From: CALCHX01 sp035761165 | Lineage (GTDB): Bacteria > Gemmatimonadota > Gemmatimonadetes > Gemmatimonadales > Gemmatimonadaceae | DNA length: 64,000 bases | Assembly: GCA_035761165.1 (NCBI GenBank) | Contig: DASTRO010000238.1 | Coordinates: 1-64,000 of the forward strand | Reading direction: 5' to 3' | Notes under the pieces: model-generated | Databases searched by the model: none | What the model was told of the DNA's origin: nothing | Seen by the model: the letters and a program-made list of their open reading frames with translations, nothing else | Program-made: the position numbers and the translations under genes | Shown: in pieces, positions 16,763-25,479 of the stretch | Layout: every line of letters begins with the position of its first letter | How positions within the stretch are numbered: the first letter of the stretch is position 1

Positions 16763-17778
16763 CGCCGCGCGGCAACCGCGAGGTGATCGCAGGCGGCGCG
16801 GGCGAGGTCGGCGATCACGAGGTCCCGGTGCGCCTCGCTGGCTCTGGACGCCGTCACGTAGATGGCGAGCGCGACATGGCCGAGCCCCTGCCCCAACGTG
16901 ACGACGCCCACGTCCGCGGTGACGACGCAAGGGAGATACCCGGTCTTGTGAGCGACCACGGACCCGGGCGGCAGCCTGGCAGGGATGCGGCCGGGGCCGG
17001 TGGCGCAGCGCTGCATCAACCGGAGGAGTCGCTCGGCGGCGGCGGCCGGGAGCGCGTGGCCGCACTGGATGGCGGCGAGCAGCCGGACCATGGCGGCCGG
17101 CGTCGTGCTGTCGCGCGGATCCGCGAGCAGTCGGTGCGCGGCGACCGCACGGGCGGCGGGCGTGATCGTCCGCTCACGAGCGCGCCAGGCGCCGAGGTCG
17201 AACGGCTCGGGCAGCGTCGCGAGGTCGATCCCCTGGTGGTCGCTCATCAACTGCAGGATGGTGCGGTCGACGCGCATCCCGGTGATCCCGAGCGCCGCGA
17301 GGCGTGCCGTCACGGCCGACGGCCCACCGACGCGCGCGAGCAGGATGTCGGTGGCGGTGTTGTCACTCTCCACCAGCATCAGTCGTAGCAGCGCGTCGAG
17401 CGAGAACGCGACCCCCTGCCCGCCGAGGCGCGCGGCGATGATCCCGTGGCCTGGCCGCAGCGCGTGCGGGCCGACATCGTGCATGGTGGCCAGATCGATG
17501 CGGCCCGCGTGAACCTGCGTCAGGAACTCGACGGCGAGGGGGACCTTCATCGTGCTCGCCATCGGGACGGGCGTGTCGGCGTCGAGCCCGACCGCCTGGC
17601 CGCTCTCCAGGTGCAGCGCCGCCATCGCGACCCGTCCGTCGCTCAGGCCGGCGAGCCGGGCCAGCTCCGCCTCGCCCGCGAGCCCGCGGAGGCGGCCGAG
17701 GTGGCGCGAGATCCGCCGGTGGAGCCGCAGGCCGATCGAGGCGAGTGCCGGGCGGAGGGCGGGCGTCGGGAAGGTCAT
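16759..17778 (-). CDS. Class A beta-lactamase-fold serine hydrolase without signal peptide
   Basis: 339 residues, ATG 17778. Active-site motifs: STMK (Ser75, Lys78), SDN (138-140) and KTG (277-279), plus the class A-like DSTTPAAM stretch (222-229). The distance between SDN and KTG is about 35 residues longer than in TEM-type enzymes, and I cannot identify the Glu of the omega loop. The N-terminus (MTFPTPALRPALASIGLRLH) is not a signal peptide, so the protein should stay in the cytoplasm, unlike resistance beta-lactamases. Coupling to the MurF-like gene (ATGA) suggests peptide or amide chemistry, such as hydrolysis or acyl transfer on the ligase product; that role is inference. It is divergent from copy 7 across 84 nt. 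Confidence 0.82.
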   Translation of the reverse strand: MTFPTPALRPALASIGLRLHRRISRHLGRLRGLAGEAELARLAGLSDGRVAMAALHLESGQAVGLDADTPVPMASTMKVPLAVEFLTQVHAGRIDLATMHDVGPHALRPGHGIIAARLGGQGVAFSLDALLRLMLVESDNTATDILLARVGGPSAVTARLAALGITGMRVDRTILQLMSDHQGIDLATLPEPFDLGAWRARERTITPAARAVAAHRLLADPRDSTTPAAMVRLLAAIQCGHALPAAAAERLLRLMQRCATGPGRIPARLPPGSVVAHKTGYLPCVVTADVGVVTLGQGLGHVALAIYVTASRASEAHRDLVIADLARAACDHLAVAARR

Positions 17779-17862
17779 GGCCCGGAGCTCGCCGCAAAGT
17801 CGGGAGCGGCGGGCGCCGCCCCGGAACCTCTCAGGTAGCGAATTCGGCAGAGCGGAGACTGC

Positions 17863-19242
17863 ATGGCACCCTCGACGTCAGAGATCGTCGCACCACCCGC
17901 GGTTCCCGGACCGGAGATGCGAACGCCGGAGGTCCGGGCGCGGGCGTCCGCCGGGGCCTGGGCGCGCCTCGGGCTCCGCCTCTGGCACCGTCTGCTCACG
18001 CCCGGCTGGCTCCGCCCCACCCCGGCCGCACGCCTGCGTGGCTGGGAGCGCGTGCTCCGCTGGCGTGCCGCCCACACACGGGCCCAGCGTCGCCGGCTCC
18101 TCGAGCGGGCTGCGTGGACGCCGGTGCGCGCGTGGCGGCAGGCCGGGGAGGCGGTCGCGGCCTTCGGGGCCGAGGTGCAGGCCGTCTCGGGCGTGCCGCC
18201 GCGCGGCCAGCGGCGCCAGCTCTGGTGGCTGGCCGTGAAGCGCGGCCTGAACACGCAGAGCTACCTCGACTTCCAGCTCTACCGCCCCGATCGCCGCGCG
18301 CGAGCCTCGGCCTACCTGCAGGAGCTCGAGCACACACGTGTCGCGCGCTGGCTGAGCCGCCAGCGCGATGACGGCCTGGCCGAGACGTTCCGCGGCAAGG
18401 CACGCTTCTCCGAGTGGTGCCGCGCACATGGGCTCCCGGGAGTGCCGGTGCTGCTCGAGTTCGACCACGGCGAGCTCGTCGCCAGCCGGCTGCCCGGCGA
18501 TCCGGCGAGCTCGCTCCCACGCGGCGATCTCTTCTCGAAGCCCAACGACGCCACTGGCGGGCACGGCACCGAACGGTGGCGCTACGTATCGGACCACGGC
18601 GACGGCGGCTGGATGGCGCGGGACGGCCGCATCCGGTCGGCCGCGGCGCTGCTCGAGGAGCTGGCGCGGACCTCGCTCACCCTGCCGCTGCGCGACTTCC
18701 GGCGGTCGCGCCGCATGCTCCTCCAGCCCTGCCTGCGCAATCACCGCGACCTCCTCCCGCTCACGCCGGGCGCGCTCTGCACCCTCCGCATCCTCACCTT
18801 CCGGATGCCGGGCGAGCGCGCTCGCGTCCTGCTCGCCGCGTACCGGATGGCCGTCGGCGACGCGCCCGCCGACAACTTCCACTTCGGCGGGATCATCACC
18901 AGCGTGGACCTCGCCACCGGCCGCCTCGGCGTTGCGCTGCGACGACAGGGGCACGTCCTCGTCCCCGTCGAGCGCCATCCGGACACCGGCACGCCGATCG
19001 GCGGCTTCCCGCTCCCGTGCTGGCAGCAGGCGGTGTCGCTGGCCGAGCGCGCCCTCGACGCCGCACCGGGGCTGCCCGCGGTGGGCTGGGACGTCGCGAT
19101 CACCGACGACGGCCCGGTGCTGGTGGAGGGGAACCTCGCGTCCAATCCCGACATCGCGCAGGCGCCCACGGGAATCCCGCTGAGCGACACGCCATATCCC
19201 GCGGCGCTCGAGGCACACCTGCGCGAGTGCCTCGGGCTCTGA
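17863..19242 (+). CDS. Sugar-transfer-associated ATP-grasp protein 7 (type B)
   Basis: 459 residues, ATG 17863. Near-twin of copy 6: LRLWHRLLTPGWLRPTPAAR, a helical block with SYLDFQLYRPDRRARASAYL, the loop DLFSKPNDATGGHGTERWRY, LLQPCLRNHRDLLPLTPGA, CTLRILTFRMP, FGGIITSVDLATGRLG, RHPDTGTPIGGFPLPCW and AVGWDVAI...LVEGNLASNPD. All ATP-grasp ligands expected for an active enzyme are present. It starts in the divergent region shared with the beta-lactamase-fold gene, so its transcription is separate from copies 1-6. It converges on the GT4 gene, whose stop is 31 nt beyond its own. Confidence 0.88.
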   Translation: MAPSTSEIVAPPAVPGPEMRTPEVRARASAGAWARLGLRLWHRLLTPGWLRPTPAARLRGWERVLRWRAAHTRAQRRRLLERAAWTPVRAWRQAGEAVAAFGAEVQAVSGVPPRGQRRQLWWLAVKRGLNTQSYLDFQLYRPDRRARASAYLQELEHTRVARWLSRQRDDGLAETFRGKARFSEWCRAHGLPGVPVLLEFDHGELVASRLPGDPASSLPRGDLFSKPNDATGGHGTERWRYVSDHGDGGWMARDGRIRSAAALLEELARTSLTLPLRDFRRSRRMLLQPCLRNHRDLLPLTPGALCTLRILTFRMPGERARVLLAAYRMAVGDAPADNFHFGGIITSVDLATGRLGVALRRQGHVLVPVERHPDTGTPIGGFPLPCWQQAVSLAERALDAAPGLPAVGWDVAITDDGPVLVEGNLASNPDIAQAPTGIPLSDTPYPAALEAHLRECLGL

Positions 19243-19273
19243 TGCCGACGTGGCGCCCGCACTGGCCGCCAGA

Positions 19274-20578
19274 CTACGACGACCGCCGCACCCGGTCGTA
19301 CAGCTCCTCCAGTCGCGCCACCTGCCGGTGAAGGTCGAAGTGCGTCACCACGCGCTGGCGCGCCGCGGCCCCCATGCGCTGGCGCAGCTCGGGGTCGCCG
19401 AGCAGCGCGAGGATGCGCGCCGCGAGCCCCGCCACGTCCTGCTCGGGCACCAGAACGCCCGCATCACCGACGGCTTCGGGAATGCCCCCCGAATCGGACG
19501 CGACCACCGGCAGCCCGGACGACATGGCTTCGAGCAGCGCGTTGGAGAGCCCCTCGCGCTGCCCGGTGGACGACCTGACGCTCGGCATGCAGTAGACCTG
19601 CGCCTCGGCGTGGCAGGCCCGAACGACCTCGGGTGCCACGCGGCCTAGGAACCGCACGCGCACGCCCAGCGCGCGCGCCTCGCGCTCGAGCACGGGCCCC
19701 TGCGCGCCGCTGCCGGCGACGACCAGCTCGGCGTCGGGCACCGCGTCCTGCACCCGGCGCATCGCGCGCACCAGGTAGATCGTCCCTTTCGCCTCCATCA
19801 GCCGCCCGGCATGGAACACCACCGGGGCACGCTCGGCCAGCGATGGCCGGCCCTCGGGTGTGAAGAGATCCGTGTCGATGCCGCGATACTGCACCACGAC
19901 CTTCTCGACCGGCCAGCCGCGCGCGATCACCTGGCGTCGCAGGAAGTCGGAGACGGTGAGGATGAGCCGTACCTCGTGCTTCATCGCCTCGCGGCGGCGC
20001 AGGAAGACGCGCCCGCGCACCTTCCACTGGTACAGCTCCTCGTCGGTGGCCGTCGCCTCGTAGCCGCCGAAGGTGACCATGAGCGGGATCCCGAGCCGGC
20101 GCGCGAGTGGCAGCGCGTGGGCGCCGCTCACGCCGGTGAAGGCGTGGAGCAGCACCGGCCGCCGCACGCGGAGCGCGCGCACGAGCGCCGGGCTCACACC
20201 GTGCACCCGAAAGGCATACTCGCTCGCCCGACCGGCGAGGCCACCCCGGGCCAGCGCGTCCCCGAGTGGCGCCAGCGGCCCCAGTGCTCGCAGCCGGTAG
20301 CCGGCGCGGGTGAGGATGGGGTCCAGCACCCGGTCCACCGGCCGGTACATCTCGCGCAGCGTGAGCGTCCGGTCCGCCGGCAGCTCTACCTGGTCGAGAC
20401 GGTGCGATCCGACGTAGAGCGCCCGGTAGCGCCGGAGCGCCTCGCCCTCGGTGCGGACGTAGACCTCGTTGTAGTTCATCATCACCTCGCGGTAGATCGC
20501 CACGAGGGGACGTTCGGCCACGGCCGCCGCGTCGATCGCGGCGCCGGTATCGGCGACGGCGGCGTCGGAGACGAGCAC
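19274..20578 (-). CDS. GT4-family glycosyltransferase
   Basis: 434 residues from GTG 20578. GT-B fold of family GT4: an acceptor-side N-terminal half (LLHAFTGVSGAHALPLARRL, MVTFGGYEATATD) and a nucleotide-sugar half with VVFHAGRLMEAKGTIYLVRA, LVVAGSG, VRFLGRV and the E-x7-E region EGLSNALLEAMSSGLPVVASDSGGIPEAVG. It transfers a sugar from an activated donor onto a glycan in the cytoplasm. It follows ATP-grasp copy 8 by 27 nt on the same strand, so they are probably cotranscribed, tying at least one ATP-grasp enzyme to a sugar-transfer step. Donor and linkage cannot be read from the sequence. Confidence 0.88.
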   Translation of the reverse strand: MLVSDAAVADTGAAIDAAAVAERPLVAIYREVMMNYNEVYVRTEGEALRRYRALYVGSHRLDQVELPADRTLTLREMYRPVDRVLDPILTRAGYRLRALGPLAPLGDALARGGLAGRASEYAFRVHGVSPALVRALRVRRPVLLHAFTGVSGAHALPLARRLGIPLMVTFGGYEATATDEELYQWKVRGRVFLRRREAMKHEVRLILTVSDFLRRQVIARGWPVEKVVVQYRGIDTDLFTPEGRPSLAERAPVVFHAGRLMEAKGTIYLVRAMRRVQDAVPDAELVVAGSGAQGPVLEREARALGVRVRFLGRVAPEVVRACHAEAQVYCMPSVRSSTGQREGLSNALLEAMSSGLPVVASDSGGIPEAVGDAGVLVPEQDVAGLAARILALLGDPELRQRMGAAARQRVVTHFDLHRQVARLEELYDRVRRSS

Positions 20579-20605
20579 GGAGGCCTGGCCGGGACGGGCG
20601 CTACA

Positions 20606-21964
20606 CTACACCTGGGGACTCACGACGGCGTCACCGATCGGGCGGACGGGCTGCGCCGGGCGCGCGTCCCGCGGGCTGATCGGGCCCGCCGCGGCGAACG
20701 ACTCCCGGATGCGCGCGAGGAGCGTCGGCACGACCGGCGTCTCGCCGAGCGCCACGCCGGTCGGCAGCTGGCTGGACGTGTGGCCCGGATTGTCGTTCCC
20801 CTCGATGATGATGGGCCCGCTCTCGAGGATCGCGACGTCCCAGCCGACGCAGACGATCCGCGGTAGCAACTCGTGGGCGCGTACCGCCAGCTGCAGCACG
20901 CGCTCCCAGTGCGGCAGCTGGAAGCCCTCGAGGACCGCCCCGCTGTCCGGGTGCCGCTCGCACGGCGCGACGTACGCCGTCTTGGACTTCGCGATCGCCC
21001 GCTGCAGCCGTCCCGTCGCGAGCTCCACCGGCGCCGCCAGCCCGCCGTACTTCATGTGGTCGGTGGGGGCATTGCCCACCGGGATCTTGGCGACCGCGAG
21101 CACCACGCGCACGACGTCGTCGAGCCCGCGCAGCGTCAGCACGCGCACCGTGCTCAGCGTGGCCGACGCGATCGGCGCGAGCGCGGGATGGTTGCGCAGC
21201 TGCTCCTGCAGCAGCACGCCCTGCGTGCGCGAGGCCTCCGTCAATTCGGCAAGCAGCTCCGCCTCGTTGCGGCGACGGCCGTCCATCCCCACCCACCCTT
21301 CGCCGTCGAAGCGCCAGCTCTGCGCCCCGCGGCCCTGGAGGGAGTCCTTCGGCTTGGAGAAGAGATCGCACCGGGGCAGGCGACCGCCGGGGAGCGACGA
21401 ACGCACCGTGGTGCCACCGGCCAGCTCCAGCAGCGTCGGCACGGTCGGGAGCCCGCGGTCAAGGAGCCACCGCTCGCACCACGCCTTGTCGAGCAGCAGC
21501 TCGGCGTCCCCGCGCGCCATGCGGACGTTGGCGAGGCGGAAGAGCCAGTCGTCCTCGTCTCCCTGGAAGAAGGCCGGCGCGCGCCGGAGCTGGCCGGGGC
21601 GGTACAGCCGGAACGCATAGTAGACCGGCGGATGGACGCCGTGGCGCACCCACAGCCACCAGAGTTGCGCCAGCTGCTGGTGGCGCGGGATGCCGTCCTC
21701 GTGTGCCACGCGCTCGCCGTGCTCCCGCACCGCCTTCCAGGAGTCGCGGAGCGCCCGGGCCGGAAGCTTGGTGGCCAGCTTGACGGCATGGAGCCGCTCG
21801 CGCGCGCTGCGGGCGTCGCGCCACGTCTTCACGCGGAGATAGCCCCGGAGCTCGCCCACTGGCGTCCGGCCAGGGGTGAGCAGCCAGTGCTCGAGCCGGA
21901 AGAGCGTCCGGTCCCATCGGGAACCGGACAGCGGTACGTCGTACTTGGTCGGGTCCAGCGCCAT
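20606..21964 (-). CDS. Sugar-transfer-associated ATP-grasp protein 8 (type B)
   Basis: 452 residues from ATG 21964 (MALDPTKYDV). The most divergent of the eight. It keeps the N-terminal LEHWLLTPGRTPVGELRGY block, the helical YYAFRLYRPGQLRRA segment, the loop DLFSKPKDSLQGRGAQSWRF, LLQEQLRNHPALAP, STVRVLTLRGL, YGGLAAPVELATGRL, RHPDSGAVLEGFQLPHW and CVGWDVAI...IIEGNDNPG. A non-conserved tail of about 30 residues follows the homologous region. It is on the minus strand with the GT4 gene 27 nt downstream and a polytopic membrane protein 80 nt upstream, so it belongs to the next transcription block rather than the tandem array. Confidence 0.87.
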   Translation of the reverse strand: MALDPTKYDVPLSGSRWDRTLFRLEHWLLTPGRTPVGELRGYLRVKTWRDARSARERLHAVKLATKLPARALRDSWKAVREHGERVAHEDGIPRHQQLAQLWWLWVRHGVHPPVYYAFRLYRPGQLRRAPAFFQGDEDDWLFRLANVRMARGDAELLLDKAWCERWLLDRGLPTVPTLLELAGGTTVRSSLPGGRLPRCDLFSKPKDSLQGRGAQSWRFDGEGWVGMDGRRRNEAELLAELTEASRTQGVLLQEQLRNHPALAPIASATLSTVRVLTLRGLDDVVRVVLAVAKIPVGNAPTDHMKYGGLAAPVELATGRLQRAIAKSKTAYVAPCERHPDSGAVLEGFQLPHWERVLQLAVRAHELLPRIVCVGWDVAILESGPIIIEGNDNPGHTSSQLPTGVALGETPVVPTLLARIRESFAAAGPISPRDARPAQPVRPIGDAVVSPQV

Positions 21965-22044
21965 GTGTGTCCGTGTCCGTTGAGGCCCATCGTCGGGCCT
22001 GACATGGGTGCGGCAGCGTCGTCCGCCGTATGCCGGGTCCGGTG

Positions 22045-23913
22045 TCAAGGCGGGGGACGGCTCCGTGCTCGCGCGGGTGACAACCCGCTCGTGGCGCGCC
22101 TGCTTCCTGAAAGTTTCGGGCCCGCCGCACGGACGGCACTGCCGCCGGTCGCGCTCGCCTGCACCACCGGTCGGCCGCGCACCGCCGCCGACGCAGGAGC
22201 GCCCTGACCGGCGCCTTCACGGAGGTCGAGCACCAGAAAGCGGCGGTCGGCGTAGACCACCGGAAAGGTGCCGGCGAGGCGCGCGACCGCCGCCGTGTCG
22301 CGCCGGCGCAGGACGGCGTAGTCCACCCGGTACCGCTCGCAGAGGGCGGCCAGTCGCGCCGAGTCCAAAGTGGCGTAGCCGCGCACGGCGTCGGCCAGCG
22401 AGCGCACCGGCCGCCCCGCCACCGCCTCGATCCGGCGGTGCCACTCGATCAGCTCGTCCGGGCGCACCGGGGTCGATTTCCAGTCCACGACGATGGGCCG
22501 CAGCGTCCGCAGCCGGAACTCGTCGAGGCTGGGCGGCACCAGGAAGCGGGTCGCCGGCGGCATGCTCCGCGCCCAGCGGTACAGCCCGCCCTCGGGCAGG
22601 ATCCCGTCGCCGTGCAGCAGCGTCGAGGTCTGCTGCACGTAGCGCAGGCCGCTCCGCACGGGCGCGGCGATCCCGAGGAGCACGGCGGCTACCAGCCCCC
22701 ACCGCGTCACGACCGCCGGCAACCGTGGCGCCGCGACCACCGCCACCGACACCGCGGCGACGACCCCGGCCAGGGCGAGCGTCGCCACCAGCCGCCCGCC
22801 CAGCCGCTCCCCCACGTGCGCCACACGGTAGACGACGACGAGGCCCACCGCCACGACGGCGGCCCCACCGCGCAGCCAGCCCGCCCCGGCGCGGTGCCGG
22901 GCATCGCCGGAGGCCGGCTGCAGCACGAGCCGGGCACAGGCCGCGCACGCGACCATCTGGGCGAGCAGCACCGCGAATGGCGCCATGCGCCACGGGAAGA
23001 GCTGCGAGACCTGGGTGACGAAGGTGACGCTGTTGAGGAGGGTCGCCGCGAGCACCGGGAGGGCGAGGGCGGCCCACAGGGTCGCCAGCGCCCGGCTCAC
23101 GCGTGCCCCCAGCCGAGCGTACGGCCAGAGCGCCAGCGCCGCCGCCTGCCAGGCGAGGAAGGGGACGAGCTCGTGGAGATAGCGCCGCGGCAGGTAATGG
23201 TGCGGCGCGCGCACGTTCATGAAGATCCGCGCACCCTCGGCCGCGTCCGCCGCCGTGCCGACGTCCAGCAGGACGGGCAGGTAGGCGGCGAGCACCAGGA
23301 GCGGCGGCGCGAGCTGCCGTGCCAGGCGCGGCACCAGCCCGCGCGCGCCTAACAGCAGGTGCGCGAGGCCGAAGACGCCGATGCCGAGCACCAGGTAGTT
23401 GACGTGGAACGCGCCGGCCACTGCGAGCGCGGCGCCGCTCGCCAGCCACCGCCCGCCGAGGAACGCGCCGATCGCCACCAGGAAGGCCGCACTGGCGAGC
23501 GCGGACGGTTGCAGTGAGTCGCCGAACACGTAGCTGCCGCCGATGCCGTGCGTCTCGTCGATCGCGACGAGGGCGAGCAGGAGCAGCCCGGCCAGCCACG
23601 CGCCGGGGCCGGCGCCGGCCAGCCACCGCGCCAGCCATGCCAGCCCGGAGAGCGCCGCCGCGACCAGCAGCGTGTTGAGGATCGTCAGCGTCCAGGGCAG
23701 CGGGCCGACCTGCGCCGCGAGCCAGACGACCCAGCCGAAGACGGGATGGTACGCGTACGTCTCGCTGGCCAGCCAGTCGCCGGCCAGCACGTCGGGATCG
23801 ACGCGTCGCAGCCCGTCGAGCAGGTAGGTGGGCTGGTTCCCGATGCCGTAGTCGAAGCCGAGCGAGACGGCGACGAGCAGCGCCAGCGCCGCGACGCCGA
23901 GCGCCGGGATCAC
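22045..23913 (-). CDS. Polytopic membrane protein, function unknown
   Basis: 622 residues from GTG 23913, which overlaps the GtrA stop as GTGA. About ten to twelve hydrophobic helices are visible, starting with ALGVAALALLVAVSLGF, followed by a loop GIGNQPTYLLDGLRRVDPDVL, then helices to about residue 470 and a soluble C-terminal part (DEFRLRTLRPIVVDWKSTP, RYRVDYAVLRRRDTAAVARL). The layout recalls membrane glycosyltransferases and EPS-locus proteins with a C-terminal periplasmic domain, but I recognise no catalytic motif. The last 50 residues are low-complexity Ala/Gly/Arg. Coupling to GtrA and a GT2 gene suggests involvement in adding a polyprenyl-linked sugar. Confidence 0.7.
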   Translation of the reverse strand: MIPALGVAALALLVAVSLGFDYGIGNQPTYLLDGLRRVDPDVLAGDWLASETYAYHPVFGWVVWLAAQVGPLPWTLTILNTLLVAAALSGLAWLARWLAGAGPGAWLAGLLLLALVAIDETHGIGGSYVFGDSLQPSALASAAFLVAIGAFLGGRWLASGAALAVAGAFHVNYLVLGIGVFGLAHLLLGARGLVPRLARQLAPPLLVLAAYLPVLLDVGTAADAAEGARIFMNVRAPHHYLPRRYLHELVPFLAWQAAALALWPYARLGARVSRALATLWAALALPVLAATLLNSVTFVTQVSQLFPWRMAPFAVLLAQMVACAACARLVLQPASGDARHRAGAGWLRGGAAVVAVGLVVVYRVAHVGERLGGRLVATLALAGVVAAVSVAVVAAPRLPAVVTRWGLVAAVLLGIAAPVRSGLRYVQQTSTLLHGDGILPEGGLYRWARSMPPATRFLVPPSLDEFRLRTLRPIVVDWKSTPVRPDELIEWHRRIEAVAGRPVRSLADAVRGYATLDSARLAALCERYRVDYAVLRRRDTAAVARLAGTFPVVYADRRFLVLDLREGAGQGAPASAAVRGRPVVQASATGGSAVRAAGPKLSGSRRATSGLSPARARSRPPP

Positions 23914-24332
23914 GTCGGATGATCGAGGGAGGGTGCGAAGACCCACAGGCGCAGGACGAGGAAGTTGACGACGGTGACGAGCCCCATGACCAGACACCAG
24001 CCGAGCCTCGGCCCGATCCCGGCCCCCTCGACGAGGGCGGTGAGCAGGGCGGCGCTGCCGATCATGGCGAGCAGCTGGCTGGTCACGAAGCGGGTCGCCT
24101 CGCGCCGGTGCGGGCCGCGGCTGGCGAAGGTCCAGCGCCGGTTCCAGCCGTAGCTCCAGGCGATGCCCGCGCCGTAGCTGGCCAGCTGCGCCAGCGGCAC
24201 CCGCGCGTCCACCGGCCGCAGCAGCCGCAGCAGGGCGACGTAGACGACGAACGAGACCGCGGTGTTGGAGACGCCGACGACGAGGAAGCGCGCGAAGGCG
24301 CCGCCGGCCCGGGCCGATGGCCGCCGGCTCAC
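23910..24332 (-). CDS. GtrA-family membrane protein
   Basis: 140 residues from GTG 24332, overlapping the stop of the upstream GT2 gene as GTGA. Four hydrophobic helices with GtrA features: FARFLVVGVSNTAVSFVVYVAL in helix 1, YGAGIAWSYGWNRRWTF in the middle (the conserved N-R-x-W-T-F), and a last helix ending VNFLVLRLWVF. GtrA proteins are thought to move or present polyprenyl-phosphate sugars made by a partner GT2 enzyme, which is encoded immediately upstream. A longer open frame reaching 25367 runs over the GT2 gene in another frame and is not real. Confidence 0.9.
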   Translation of the reverse strand: MSRRPSARAGGAFARFLVVGVSNTAVSFVVYVALLRLLRPVDARVPLAQLASYGAGIAWSYGWNRRWTFASRGPHRREATRFVTSQLLAMIGSAALLTALVEGAGIGPRLGWCLVMGLVTVVNFLVLRLWVFAPSLDHPT

Positions 24333-25330
24333 CCGCTGTCGAGCCTGCCGTGCGTCGTCTCCGCCACGACGAACGCCGGCCGGTTCTGCAGCACCTCGTG
24401 GATCCGCGCGATGTAGATCCCGATGATGCCGAGCAGGATGAAGAGCACCGCGAAGAGCAGCGACATGACGCCGGTGATCGACGCCCAGCCGGGCACCGTG
24501 CGCCCCCGGAAGTACTGCACGACCACGTACGCCAGCTCGGCCAGCGAGGCCACCGCGGTCAGCCCGCCCAGCCAGATGCCGAAGCGGAGCGGCCGGGTGG
24601 AGAAGGAGACGACGGCGCCGGAGGCGAAGCGGAGCATGCGCGCCAGCGAGTAGCTGCTGGCGCCGGCGTGGCGGGCGGCGACGTCGAACTCCACGCTCTC
24701 CGCGGCGTAGCCGAGCCACTGGACGTTGCCGCGCAGGAAGACGTCGCGATCGCGGAAGCGCAGCAGCTCGTCGCGCACGGTGGCGTCGACGAGTCGGAAG
24801 TCCGACGATCCCTCGGCGAGCGGGAGCCCGGTGAAGCCGGAGAAGAGCCGGTAGAACCAGCGGGAGCTGAGCCGCTTGAACGGCGTCGCGACGCCGTGGT
24901 CGCGACGCACCGTGCGCACCACGCGGGCCCCGTCGCGCCAGCGGCGGTGCAGCTCGGGGATGAGCTCGGGTGGGTGCTGCAGGTCGGCGTCCATGGTGAC
25001 GATCGCCCGACCCCGCGCGTGCGCCAGGCCGGCGAGCAGCGCGTGCTGGTGCCCGAAGTTGCGCGCCAGGCGGAGGCCGCGCACCGACGGATCGCCCTGT
25101 GCCGCGCGGACGATCTCCGGCCAGGTCGCGTCGCCGCTCCCGTCGTCCACGAGGACCAGCTCGTACGCGATCCCCGTGGGCGCCAGCGCCGCCTGCACAC
25201 GCGCGATCAGCGCGGCGATGCTGCCGGCCTCGTTGTACGCCGGCACGACCACCGAGAGCTCGGGGGGCGACGCACCGATCCGCGCCAGCGGCTCGGACGG
25301 CACGTGCGTGGCGGACGGCAGCGAACCCAT
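24329..25330 (-). CDS. GT2 polyprenyl-phosphate glycosyltransferase (GtrB/DPM1-like)
   Basis: 333 residues from ATG 25330, preferred over GTG 25342 because a GGAG lies about six nt upstream. GT-A fold: VVVPAYNEAGS, LVLVDDGSGD, and the metal-binding TMDADLQHPPELIP. A membrane C-terminus has two helices (FGIWLGGLTAVASLAELAYVV and LLFAVLFILLGIIGIYI). This architecture matches enzymes that place a hexose on polyprenyl phosphate at the inner face of the membrane. GtrA follows directly with a stop/start overlap, the classic GtrB-GtrA pair used to modify surface glycans. Confidence 0.92.
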   Translation of the reverse strand: MGSLPSATHVPSEPLARIGASPPELSVVVPAYNEAGSIAALIARVQAALAPTGIAYELVLVDDGSGDATWPEIVRAAQGDPSVRGLRLARNFGHQHALLAGLAHARGRAIVTMDADLQHPPELIPELHRRWRDGARVVRTVRRDHGVATPFKRLSSRWFYRLFSGFTGLPLAEGSSDFRLVDATVRDELLRFRDRDVFLRGNVQWLGYAAESVEFDVAARHAGASSYSLARMLRFASGAVVSFSTRPLRFGIWLGGLTAVASLAELAYVVVQYFRGRTVPGWASITGVMSLLFAVLFILLGIIGIYIARIHEVLQNRPAFVVAETTHGRLDSG

Positions 25331-25479
25331 GGCGCTCCGCACGGCGAAGGGCGGTGAGGCGGCTCACGGTCCGGGGTGGGCGCCGCGGAGGGAGCCGCGC
25401 GCCGCCCCGGGTCGGGATCCTGGTGCCTGGTGCAAGATCGGGGACGGCGCGTCACCCCGCCAGCCTCGTGCCAGCCGGC

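Noticed and set aside
15515..17065. Longer MurF-like protein starting at 17065
   Set aside because: The extra 101 residues are a shifted-frame reading of the beta-lactamase-fold gene. ATG 16762 forms a standard ATGA overlap.
16759..17778. Beta-lactam resistance gene
   Set aside because: The class A motifs are present, but there is no signal peptide, the omega region is atypical and the gene is coupled to a Mur-like ligase. A resistance role is not supported.
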